A stretch of DNA of 64,000 nt from Candidatus Vallotiella adelgis. GTDB taxonomy: Bacteria > Pseudomonadota > Gammaproteobacteria > Burkholderiales > Burkholderiaceae. The notes under the pieces were generated by a model. That model saw only the letters and a program-made list of their open reading frames with translations. It was not told the DNA's origin and ran no database searches. Location: positions 868,001 to 932,000 of the forward strand of contig NZ_CP047396.1 of the NCBI RefSeq assembly GCF_020541305.1. Reading direction: 5' to 3'. Positions 21,671 to 30,529 of this stretch are shown piece by piece; positions within the stretch are counted from its first letter, which is position 1; every line of letters begins with the position of its first letter. The position numbers and the translations under genes were made by a program.

Positions 21671-23665
21671 TTAGATATCTGCCTGCGCGTTATTGCTTTT
21701 TTCTTCAAGCCACGCGCGCCGAGCGGCTGCTTCCCCTTTGCCTACTAGCATCGTCATGCGACTGATGGTTGCATCGAAATCTAGACGGCCTAGTTGTACC
21801 AATATCAACCGCCGAGTATCTGGGTTCATTGTTGTGTACCATAATTGTTCGGGATTCATCTCACCCAGTCCTTTAAATCGCGAAATCGTCCACGTAGATG
21901 ACGACCCAGGCCCGCCATCTTTTTGGAGTTTGTGTATTATCACCTCAAGCTCGGCTTTATCTAGGGCGTAGAGCTTCTCAGCCGGTCTCTTACCCAGGCC
22001 CGCTGCATCTACACGGAATAGCGGCGGGCGCGCTACATATATGTGACCGCGCTCGATGAGTTGAGGGAAGTGACGAAAAAATAGCGTAAGCAGCAGCACC
22101 TGAATATGCGAACCATCTACGTCTGCATCCGATAGAATGCAGATCTTTCCATAACGCAGATTTGATAGGTCGATTACATCATCTCTCGTGTGCGGATCAA
22201 TGCCAATCGCCACCGCAATATCGTGTACTTCATTGTTCGCAAATAAACGGTTTCGCTCCGTCTCCCATGTATTGAGAACCTTTCCGCGAAGCGGCAGAAT
22301 CGCTTGCAACTCTTTGTTTCGCCCCATCTTCGCAGATCCACCCGCGGAATCGCCCTCAACTAAAAACAACTCGTTATACGCTATATCAGTCGACTCGCAA
22401 TCGACAAGTTTTCCGGGCAATACTGCTACGCTAGAACTTTTTCTCTTCTCGACCTTCTGGCTAGCGCGAGTACGTGCTTGTGCCTGCTTCATTACTAATT
22501 CAGCTAATATGTATCCATGCTTAATATGCTGGTTGAGCCATCGCTCTAAACTCGATTGTACTAATGAAGATACTAGCCGAACTGCAGTGCGGCTATTGAG
22601 TTTCCCTTTTAGCTGACCTTGAAATTGAGGATCAAGTATCCTAGCTGATAGCACAAAAGAAACCCGCGAAAATACGTCCTCAGCGAGCAGCTTAATGCCT
22701 TTAGGCTGCAGGTTATGTAACTCAATAAAACTCTTGACGGCCTGAAACAGGCCGTCTCTCAGACCAAACTCATGAGTGCCGCCACCTGGTGTTGGAATTA
22801 GGTTTACATACGATTCGCGCAGCAGTGGACCTTCCTCAGACCATGCGACAACCCACGATGCACCTTCGCCTTCGGCAAACGTATTGTGCATTATGCACGC
22901 TGACCCAGCATACCGTTCGTCCTCAAAAATCGGGGTTAATGTACTATAACCGGCCAAACCCTCGAGCAGATAACCGCGTAGCCCATCCTTGTATTTCCAT
23001 GACTGTCGCTCTCCGGTTTTCTCGATGATCAACGCTACCCTGACATTAGATAAGAGCACTGCTTTAGAGCGTAATAAATTCTGCAGCTCAAACTGTGGCA
23101 AGTTAGCCGAGTCGAAGTATTTGGGATCAGGCCATGTTGTGATACGCGTTCCGGATTTCTTATCTATGCGGTTATTAGCTGAACGCACGGTAAGTGCACG
23201 CACCACATCTCCGTACGAGAAGCCGATATCGGCCACTTGACCATCTCGCCACACAGTGACATCGAGTCGCTGAGATAATGCATTAGTAACAGACACGCCC
23301 ACGCCATGCAAACCGCCAGAGAACGTGTATGCGCCGCCGCTGGCTTTATCAAATTTTCCCCCTGCGTGCAACTGAGTAAAAAGAATCTCTACTACTGGTA
23401 CCCCTTCTTCAGGGTGTAGACCGAAAGGAATACCTCGTCCGTCATCCTCGACGCTAATTGAGCCGTCGATATGTAGTGTCACAATAATTTGTGTACCAAA
23501 TCCGCCTAACGCCTCGTCCGACGCATTATCGATCACTTCCTGCACGATATGCAGGGGATTTTCCGTACGCGTGTACATACCGGGCCGTTGTTTTACCGGC
23601 TCGAGTCCCTTGAGCACTTTGATAGAGGCTTCACTATATGTAAGAGCGGATTTTTTTATAGTCAT
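21671..23665 (-). CDS. parE: DNA topoisomerase IV subunit B
   Basis: The ATPase partner of ParC. It is 664 residues from the ATG at 23665, which gives the Burkholderia-type N-terminus ending in KVLKGLEPVKQRPGMY. Starting further upstream would add residues unlike the family. The GHKL ATPase motifs are NASDEAL, DDGRGIP and GGLHGVGVSVTNAL. The TOPRIM domain has FLVEGDSAGGSAKMGR (Glu) and ILSDADVDGSHI (acidic triad), and RFKGLGEMNPEQLW closes the domain. It follows uup by 118 bases and precedes parC. Confidence 0.95.
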   Translation of the reverse strand: MTIKKSALTYSEASIKVLKGLEPVKQRPGMYTRTENPLHIVQEVIDNASDEALGGFGTQIIVTLHIDGSISVEDDGRGIPFGLHPEEGVPVVEILFTQLHAGGKFDKASGGAYTFSGGLHGVGVSVTNALSQRLDVTVWRDGQVADIGFSYGDVVRALTVRSANNRIDKKSGTRITTWPDPKYFDSANLPQFELQNLLRSKAVLLSNVRVALIIEKTGERQSWKYKDGLRGYLLEGLAGYSTLTPIFEDERYAGSACIMHNTFAEGEGASWVVAWSEEGPLLRESYVNLIPTPGGGTHEFGLRDGLFQAVKSFIELHNLQPKGIKLLAEDVFSRVSFVLSARILDPQFQGQLKGKLNSRTAVRLVSSLVQSSLERWLNQHIKHGYILAELVMKQAQARTRASQKVEKRKSSSVAVLPGKLVDCESTDIAYNELFLVEGDSAGGSAKMGRNKELQAILPLRGKVLNTWETERNRLFANNEVHDIAVAIGIDPHTRDDVIDLSNLRYGKICILSDADVDGSHIQVLLLTLFFRHFPQLIERGHIYVARPPLFRVDAAGLGKRPAEKLYALDKAELEVIIHKLQKDGGPGSSSTWTISRFKGLGEMNPEQLWYTTMNPDTRRLILVQLGRLDFDATISRMTMLVGKGEAAARRAWLEEKSNNAQADI

Positions 23666-23783
23666 TTTCTCATACATTCCGCTGATGTCTCTACTATGAC
23701 GAGATACCTGATTTTTCTCATGATGATTGCGAATCGTGCATGCTATTGGTATACTGAGAGTAGAATGATTCCTATAGTACTTT

Positions 23784-25772
23784 CTATTTGAGCGGCTTGA
23801 GTTTATCTTCCAGAATTTCCCAGCGCTTAAGCGCAACTAATAGCTCATCGGCGATAGCCGAATAGCGCTCGGCAAGCCACGTGCCTTCGGCTAGATTTTT
23901 CATAAAAATCGACCCATCTTCCAGCTGAACACCGATGGACCTCTGCTCTACTTCGAGTTGGGTAATCCTCTCTAGCAACAAATCTAATTCGCGCTGCTCG
24001 TTCATCGCCGGCTTAACGCTGCGGTTCTCGTTGTGCTTTTTATTGCGCTTCGAGGTCCCATTAGGCTCAATATGCAACATACTATCGCTGTTCAGTGCGC
24101 TCAGCATATTCGGGGCGACACGCCCAGGCGACACGGTACCCGCTTGGCCAGCCAGTGAATTAGCGCGTGCACTCTGCGTCTGCCAGTCCGAGAAACCGCC
24201 GATATATTCGCGCCACTGACTATTTTCTTCCGCCACAATTACCGATGTAACAACGTTATCGAGAAACGTACGATCGTGGCTCACCAGTAGCACTGTACCA
24301 TCATAGTCGATCAATAGATCCTCGAGCAGTTGGAGCGTTGGAATATCCAGGTCGTTAGTCGGCTCGTCCAATATCAGCACATTCGTGGGTTGTGCAAACA
24401 GTCGCGCTAGTAATAACCGGTTACGCTCACCACCGGATAATAGTTTAACTGGCGCACGAGCACGTTCCGGCGAAAACAGGAAATCGGTTAGGTAGCTCAT
24501 CACATGCTTGCGAACACCACTTATCTCCACCCAGTCACCGCCTGGACTAATCGTATCTACTAAGCTGCGAGCAGGATCCAACTGCACGCGCATCTGGTCA
24601 AAGTATGCAATCTGTAGATTGGTGCCGGTGTAAACCCAGCCTTCATCCGGTGCGATCTCGCCGAGAATTAGCTTAAGCAGCGTAGTCTTACCCGCACCGT
24701 TCGGGCCGATTAGACCAATTTTATCGCCACGCATAACGGTTGTTGAAAAATGCGAGACAACCATCTGTCCACTGTAGCCTTTCGTCACGTCAGTGAGTTC
24801 ACTGACAATCTTTCCGGGCTTATCAGCCCGACTGACATCAAGGCGTACGTTATCTTGTACCTTGCGCCGCTGCGCACGCTCGTTTCGCATCTGAATAAGA
24901 CGCCCAATACGCCCGACACTGCGCGTGCGACGAGCCTCGACACCCTTGCGGATCCAGACCTCCTCCTTAGCAAGCAACTTATCAAATTTTATATGTTCGA
25001 CAGCTTCCACTTCGAGCTGCTGTGCCTTGCGAGCCTGATAGGCCGAGAAGTTGCCCGAGTATGACAATAAGCGCCCGCGATCGAGTTCGACAATGCGAGT
25101 CGCTACGCGGTCGAGGAAAGCACGATCATGCGTAATAAATAACACGCTACTAGGCAGTGATAACAACAGCGTCTCGAGCCAGTGTATCGAATCAAAATCG
25201 AGATGGTTAGTCGGCTCATCCAGCAGTAGCACATCAACCCGCATCACTAACGCACGCGCTAATGCAACGCGTTTAAGTAAACCACCAGAGAGCTGCTCTA
25301 CACGTGCGTCACCCTCTAAACCTAGTTGCGCAAGTGTAGTTACAACCCGGGTATGCCATGTCCATCCGTCATGCGCATCTAGAGCGCTCTGCAGAACATT
25401 CATACGTTCTAACAAAGTATCATGCGACAGTCCTTGGGGTATACCGGCCACCTCGTGTGTAACACGGCTGTACTCATCAAGTAGCGAGCGGGTATGTTGT
25501 AACCCAGTAGCTACTGCGTCAAACACGCGCATGCCAGGGTCGAAATCCACCTCTTGTGGAAGATAGGCGGTAGTAAGCGTCTGAGCGTGAGTAATCAAAC
25601 CGTCGTCGGGACCAGATAGTCCAGCGACGATCTTCAGTAATGAAGACTTGCCTGTACCGTTTCGGCCGATCAGGCCTACGCGCTCGCCTGGTCCGATCAA
25701 GAAGTCTGCGTGATCTAGTAGAGGAATATGGCCAAACGCGAGTTGTGCGCCAGTAATAGTGAACAGCGACAT
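23784..25772 (-). CDS. uup: ABC-F ATPase Uup
   Basis: A soluble ABC-F protein without membrane helices. Uup is tied to precise transposon excision and to ribosome-related or DNA-binding roles. Two ATPase domains are present: Walker A GRNGTGKSS and GPNGAGKTT, signatures LSGGLLKRV and LSGGERNRL, Walker B with LLLDEPTNHLD and LILDEPTNDLD. The linker between them carries the long charged ABC-tran helix. The last 80 residues form a coiled coil (EQRELDLLLERITQLEVEQ), the DNA-binding tail that marks Uup among ABC-F proteins. The ATG at 25772 gives 662 residues. An upstream TTG would add 15 odd residues and lies inside a hairpin. Confidence 0.88.
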   Translation of the reverse strand: MSLFTITGAQLAFGHIPLLDHADFLIGPGERVGLIGRNGTGKSSLLKIVAGLSGPDDGLITHAQTLTTAYLPQEVDFDPGMRVFDAVATGLQHTRSLLDEYSRVTHEVAGIPQGLSHDTLLERMNVLQSALDAHDGWTWHTRVVTTLAQLGLEGDARVEQLSGGLLKRVALARALVMRVDVLLLDEPTNHLDFDSIHWLETLLLSLPSSVLFITHDRAFLDRVATRIVELDRGRLLSYSGNFSAYQARKAQQLEVEAVEHIKFDKLLAKEEVWIRKGVEARRTRSVGRIGRLIQMRNERAQRRKVQDNVRLDVSRADKPGKIVSELTDVTKGYSGQMVVSHFSTTVMRGDKIGLIGPNGAGKTTLLKLILGEIAPDEGWVYTGTNLQIAYFDQMRVQLDPARSLVDTISPGGDWVEISGVRKHVMSYLTDFLFSPERARAPVKLLSGGERNRLLLARLFAQPTNVLILDEPTNDLDIPTLQLLEDLLIDYDGTVLLVSHDRTFLDNVVTSVIVAEENSQWREYIGGFSDWQTQSARANSLAGQAGTVSPGRVAPNMLSALNSDSMLHIEPNGTSKRNKKHNENRSVKPAMNEQRELDLLLERITQLEVEQRSIGVQLEDGSIFMKNLAEGTWLAERYSAIADELLVALKRWEILEDKLKPLK

Positions 25773-25810
25773 TTGGTCAGAGAAAAGATGGAAAATATTA
25801 ATTGTAACCC

Positions 25811-25833
25811 CGCGCAATACTAAGTATTGCGCG
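25811..25833. repeat. 10-bp hairpin with TAA loop in the uup leader
   Basis: CGCGCAATAC (25811-25820) pairs perfectly with GTATTGCGCG (25824-25833) around a three-base loop. On the uup transcript it lies about 38 bases before the start codon. There is no U-run, so it is not a normal terminator. It could affect uup mRNA stability or translation, or be a protein-binding palindrome. Confidence 0.7.
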
Positions 25834-26079
25834 CTTAATTTCTTATTGAAGAGATTCGTCGATACAAGGATATATGCTAAACTTTATGTTGCGCTTCAAT
25901 AGCAGATTTCCGAGTAAGCTAGTCATAATAAAGGTTGTAACTATATCTATCATCATTGATATAAAATCTCGCAACTCTAGAGTAGTTACGCGAGTAAAGC
26001 CGTAGCGAGGCAGATCCTAATTCTGGAAATAGTATTGATTCTATTCCTATCTTTCACTTAATTCCTAGAATCAATAGAT

Positions 26080-26112
26080 CTATTGGCCTTGCAGATGTCG
26101 CAAGGCCAATAG
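26080..26112. repeat. 13-bp perfect hairpin with 7-base loop
   Basis: CTATTGGCCTTGC (26080-26092) is the exact reverse complement of GCAAGGCCAATAG (26100-26112). It lies 83 bases before tRNA-Arg. There is no T-run on either side. It could be the old terminator of a lost gene. Confidence 0.85.
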
Positions 26113-26195
26113 CACCGCGGCGAAATTCTAAACGCAGCTGATGTGTTCACGAGGCGTGCTCGTGGTATCTTCGGGATACTCATTATCAATAGTAG

Positions 26196-26270
26196 CTCGC
26201 CGTAGCACAACGGATAGTGCACACGCCTCCTAAGCGTGATATTCAGGTTCGATTCCTGACGGCGAGGCCA
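26196..26270 (+). tRNA. tRNA-Arg (anticodon CCT)
   Basis: A complete cloverleaf: acceptor CTCGCCG (26196-26202) pairs with CGGCGAG (26260-26266). The D arm is GCAC/GTGC. The anticodon stem CACGC/GCGTG holds CCT at 26229-26231. The T stem is TCAGG/CCTGA. The discriminator is G and CCA is encoded (26268-26270). It reads AGG codons. Unlike the initiator tRNA in this window, its CCA end is in the DNA. Confidence 0.96.
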
Positions 26271-27096
26271 CACTGTTCCACAGCCCAACGAAAAGGCGAC
26301 AATTTTTTCTACTGCATTGCGTGCATACCGCCTCGCATTAGGGGAGTATTTTCTTTTTCTGATAGGTTTTCTTTGCCTAGCTTAAATTTATAGCAGCTTT
26401 CGCGATTCGATAATCTTATCTGCTCTTATTTAAGCAGAACTGTACATATACTATATTATCGTGATGATGTGGTAGAATTACGTATAATAATATTTATTGT
26501 ATACTGTAGAAGTAAGTAAACTTATAGTAATTCGTATAGGCTGACGCACTATATTTGTATTTATCGCCTGATAAGCATCATGAAACATTACAGTCTATTA
26601 TAAGTACATGATAGTCGATACACGAGAAAAACTATTTCCTGTACTAAAATCTAGCCTGATTGCGTCCAATATCACAAAAGCGCAGTCGCTCTACCTGAGC
26701 TCTCTGAATAAGACTGACGCATAGATAGTAGTGCTAAATAAACATCTCCACCAGAGCAATATAGTTAATTAATCGACAATCATCGAGATAAAATATGGAA
26801 ATGTCGATGGCGAATAGCTCAGTCTAATAACTAGACACAGACTAACATGTTGCGCAACTTATCCAGATTAAGATATATACCAGTCTTATTTAGGACTGTG
26901 CTGCGAGATAAATAAATCCGTTATAACCAGCCCCGCGGAAACCGGAGTTCGCAGACAAGAGAAATTAAATTATTACGAAGCTCTATTATGTGCGACCGAT
27001 TCCTAGGTTGAGAAATTGTCGATGTATAGGGTAACCTGAAACTAGATTTATTAATATTTCCAGTGTCGCTGTTAATTCCCTTTTATTATTATAACT
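26271..27096. other. gene-free stretch between tRNA-Arg and the fused glycosyltransferase
   Basis: AT-rich with no open frame of note. A stretch around 26670-26700 on the minus strand resembles a tRNA D arm, but no full cloverleaf can be built. Promoter boxes for the gene at 27097 are not clear. Confidence 0.4.
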
Positions 27097-28962
27097 GTGC
27101 ATCGCGAATCGCTTAGCGTGATCATTATTACACTTAATGAGTCTCATGACATTAAGGCATGTCTGTCGTCTGTGCAAGGGTTAGCCAATGAGATTGTGGT
27201 GCTCGATGCTGGTAGCACCGATGCAACGGTGAAGATCTGTAAGTGCTTCGGTGCGCGAGTCGTTATAACAAACTGGCCGGGGTTTGGCCCTCAGAAAAAT
27301 CGAGCGCTCTCGCTTGCAACTCACCCGTGGGTGCTGTCGTTAGACGCTGACGAGCGCGTGACACCATATTTGAAAGAATCGATTGAAGCAGTTCTATCTG
27401 GGCGCAGTTTACCCAGATATATGGCATATGCTATATCCCGCTACTCACAATTTTGTGGCCGCTGGGTCAAGCACTCCGGTTGGTCACCAGATTGGGTAGT
27501 TCGGTTGTTCCGCCGTAAAGCGGCTAGATTCTCTAACCATGTCGTGCACGAGCGTCTAATCATCGAAGGCCATACTGGCCGCCTTGATGGTCAATTATTG
27601 CACTACAGCTATCGCTCTAGCGAGGAGGTAGAGAAAAAGACGCTCGCTTATGCTCGTGCTGGTGCCTGGATGTTACGTGAACAGACGCACAAAATTATTG
27701 CATTGCCTCTACTTATGCGTAGTAGCTTTGCCTTTATTCGTACCTTTATATTACAAGCTGGATTTCTCGATGGGTTTACTGGCCTGCGCATCGCGCAAAT
27801 GAATGCGCGGGCAACGTTTCTTAAGTACTATTATGCGCGACGCGCAACCCCATCAGATTGCGAAGATAGCGGTACCATTAATACCTGGAAGGGTCTTCGG
27901 ATTGGGTTATCGTGCCAGACCTTAGGTCACGCTGGTGGCTTTGAGCGCTACGCGCGAGATATCATTGGCGCAATGGCCGAAGTAGGCGTCCGTCCTATTG
28001 TGTTTACCCGAAAATTAGATAAAACTCTGTCTGAATACAGGCTTGTTGACGCGCAAGCTATTCGCGTCAACTGGCTTCCTCGTGCGCTGCGTGACGCGGC
28101 GTTCTCCTGGCGGTTGCGCGCACGCCGTATACACAGCCGGGCAGATATTGTGATTGCGTGCAATCGGGTCGACTCCGCTGATATTGTTATATGCGGAGGA
28201 ACGCATCCGGGTGCATTACGCTATGGTAGAAACAAACCCAAGTGGAATGACCGCTGGCAAATCAAGTTGGAGCGCCGTATCTATCATAACGCTGGAATAA
28301 TCATCGCTCATTCTAAAATGATGGCGCAAGAAGTCCATCAGTACTTCGATATTACACCGGACAAGATTCGTGTCATTTATCCTCCAGTACGCAGTGACCG
28401 ATTCGTGCCGATGGCACCGGAACAACGTAATGCAATGCGGGCACAGCTCGGTATCCCGGTCGGACATGCTGCGTTTGTATTCGTGGCTAACACCGGCAAG
28501 GGATTTGACCTACTACACGAACACTTCAAGGTAACCGACGAGCCAGTTTGTCTATTGGTCACAGGACGTCTTATTGCTAGCTCATCACCTCGGATTGTGT
28601 CGCTTGGTTATCGCACGGATATGCAATATGTATTCGGCGCAGCCGACTTCACGATTGTGCCTGCGCCCTATGAACCATTCGGGTTAGTAGGCGTTGAATC
28701 GATTTTATGTGGTACACCGGTTCTTACTGCTCATAATGTCGGCTGCGCTGAAGTTATTCGAAACGATGCGCAATGGCGATTCTCGCACCTAGATGCAAGC
28801 AGTTTCTCCGCGGCAGTTGAACAAGCGCTTACTCGCTGGCGTGCCGGAACAGCGCGGCTTATTAGACCTAGCGAACACTTACTATACGATTATAATGTGC
28901 TATCCCATACCACACACTTGCTGACGCTGGCCTCAGAGCTCGCTGACCGTCGTCGTGCGTAG
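27097..28962 (+). CDS. fused glycosyltransferase: GT2 (WaaE/KdtX-like) plus GT4
   Basis: One 621-residue open frame holds two enzymes. Residues 1 to about 250 are a family-2 transferase like the LPS-core WaaE/KdtX group: SVIIITLNE, LDAGSTD and the DXD-type LDADERV. From about residue 266 (LRIGLSCQTLGHAGGF) comes a family-4 transferase of GT-B fold, ending in the EX7E motif in PYEPFGLVGVE. The second half begins just where a separate GT4 protein would, with Leu where the start Met would stand, which suggests two adjacent genes that merged. The GTG at 27097 starts it. Both probably decorate the lipopolysaccharide core. The sugars cannot be told. The region around VANTGKGFDLL looks slightly shortened compared with the usual GT4 form. 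Confidence 0.85.
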   Translation: MHRESLSVIIITLNESHDIKACLSSVQGLANEIVVLDAGSTDATVKICKCFGARVVITNWPGFGPQKNRALSLATHPWVLSLDADERVTPYLKESIEAVLSGRSLPRYMAYAISRYSQFCGRWVKHSGWSPDWVVRLFRRKAARFSNHVVHERLIIEGHTGRLDGQLLHYSYRSSEEVEKKTLAYARAGAWMLREQTHKIIALPLLMRSSFAFIRTFILQAGFLDGFTGLRIAQMNARATFLKYYYARRATPSDCEDSGTINTWKGLRIGLSCQTLGHAGGFERYARDIIGAMAEVGVRPIVFTRKLDKTLSEYRLVDAQAIRVNWLPRALRDAAFSWRLRARRIHSRADIVIACNRVDSADIVICGGTHPGALRYGRNKPKWNDRWQIKLERRIYHNAGIIIAHSKMMAQEVHQYFDITPDKIRVIYPPVRSDRFVPMAPEQRNAMRAQLGIPVGHAAFVFVANTGKGFDLLHEHFKVTDEPVCLLVTGRLIASSSPRIVSLGYRTDMQYVFGAADFTIVPAPYEPFGLVGVESILCGTPVLTAHNVGCAEVIRNDAQWRFSHLDASSFSAAVEQALTRWRAGTARLIRPSEHLLYDYNVLSHTTHLLTLASELADRRRA

Positions 28963-29289
28963 CACTTGTATTTTTCGTCTCCTCCTACGGTCCCTATCAT
29001 CGCTCTGCTTGGAAAATGCTATGCAGATAGCGTCAAATTATAGCGCTGGTCGTCCGTTAATGGACTAGAGCATAATAGCTACATTTTAGACAAACCAAGC
29101 GCTAAGTCTTTCTTGAGCTATATGAATAAAATACAGATCGACTGCGCAATTACTCGAAAGCGACTAAGATTAAACGTCTTATAAAATTATTTGTAATTTT
29201 TCGAAAATAACTGAGTAAATTTTTTACTACTGTTGAGGTTTATAAACCAAGCTAAACAGGCATATTGACCATGCCTGTTACAATAACTA
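28963..29289. other. gene-free stretch after the fused glycosyltransferase
   Basis: Lies between the converging glycosyltransferase and the ABC transporter wreck. It holds an AT-only palindrome near 29190 and a 9-bp hairpin at 29255-29279, either of which might have served as a terminator. Nothing else is seen. Confidence 0.4.
29255..29279. repeat. 9-bp hairpin with 7-base loop
   Basis: AACAGGCAT (29255-29263) pairs perfectly with ATGCCTGTT (29271-29279). It lies about 290 bases after the fused glycosyltransferase gene and just past the end of the ABC ATPase wreck. It lacks a T-run. Confidence 0.5.
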
Positions 29290-30477
29290 TCTCAATTAGG
29301 ATTTAATGCCTTCTAGGCTCAAGATTTTTTAGCGGCACGTATCGCAGCAGATGGTCGGCAAAAATATTATCTTTCGCTCTCCCGCGGGCCGAATTTGGCA
29401 AATATACGGACTGGTGATGTTAGAAAGATATCGCCATTACGCACATCGGCAAAACCGATCCATTACAGCACTTTAGAAAGTAGGAATAAGTCGTTAATCT
29501 TTAGATGCAGTGCGCGAGCTATCTCCGGCATATCTGCTCGGCCATAGTACGGTTCAGCTTCGAGCGTCTCAATTGAATTAGCTATCAAGCTGGTTGATAC
29601 GCATGGTAACCAGCTGTATAACTCCAGGCCCTTGCGAAGCATACTAGTAATCGGACGCGATGGCATTTTCGAGTAGATATCATCAACTAGACGGCGAAAC
29701 ATTAGATTCAGCCGGTTGCGCGGATATTTAAATGGCACCTGGATCTCTGCTAATATGCGACCCAGGTTAGACGAGAGAACTAAAATCCGGTCGTACATCA
29801 GCACCGCCTCTTCGATATTATGCGTAACGATTAGAACACGCCTTGATCGGCATGAGTTCTTGCGTCCACCAATTTAGCATGTCGGTACGCAATGTCTCTG
29901 CAGACAGAATGTCTAGCGCTGAAAACAGTTCGTCCATCAGCAGCAGTGTCGGATTTACCACCAGCGCACGAGCCAATCCCACGCGCTGGCGCATCCCACC
30001 AGATAGTTCGCGTGGATATGCATTCTCAAACCCATCCAGCCTCATTAGATTGATCGCAGCTAACGCGCGCTTATACCGGATGCGCTCGGGTATACCCTTA
30101 GCCTCTAAACCCACTTCGATATTCTGTGACACAGTGAGCCATGGAAATGGCGAAAAAATCTGGAAAACCATTGCGACGCCATCCGCTTGACCACACAGTG
30201 GATAGCTACGATAGATTATCTTGCCCCCCGGACGGCAAGATAAGCCCCCCGCCATGATACCAGCAGCGTAGACTTTCCAGAACTGGAGCGCCCGAGCAAA
30301 CCAACATCTCGCTCTCGCAGATAGATAGATTAACGTCATCAAGCACCAGTGCTTGCCCTGGGTCTTCTCAAACCCGTGTCGCACGTGATCGACAGATAGC
30401 AAAATGGAACTGAACGTAGGCACGCGAATGATAGGTTCTTCCGTTACCGGTACGCTGGTATTTTTAGTACCCTGCAT
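29290..30477 (-). pseudogene. broken ATPase of a nitrate/sulfonate-type ABC transporter
   Basis: The wreck of the ATP-binding subunit of a nitrate/sulfonate/bicarbonate-type importer carrying the extra C-terminal AAA-associated domain. Pieces in order: the N-terminus from ATG 30477, then Walker A (GRSSSGKST) visible only in another frame around 30280, then MVFQ, the signature [15 protein letters not shown] and LLLMDE back in the first frame. A one-base insertion near 29841 throws the H-loop ([10 protein letters not shown]) into another frame, which continues to 29463. The C-terminal domain (FADVRNGDIFLTSP) runs past a further stop and shift to about 29290. With at least three frame changes, one at the ATP site, it cannot work. 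Confidence 0.9.
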
Positions 30478-30529
30478 AGCTCTACTATATCGATGAATCT
30501 AAGCGCAGCTGATTCTCAATATAAACGTA

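Larger units (their letters stand above)
25773..26195. other. gene-free stretch between uup and tRNA-Arg
   Basis: Holds the leader of uup and the upstream region of tRNA-Arg. Two perfect hairpins stand out (25811-25833 and 26080-26112, listed separately). No protein remnant is seen. Confidence 0.5.

Noticed and set aside
26660-26710. D-arm-like stretch (GCTCAGGTAGAGC) on the minus strand
   Set aside because: No T arm and no pairing acceptor, so no tRNA can be folded.
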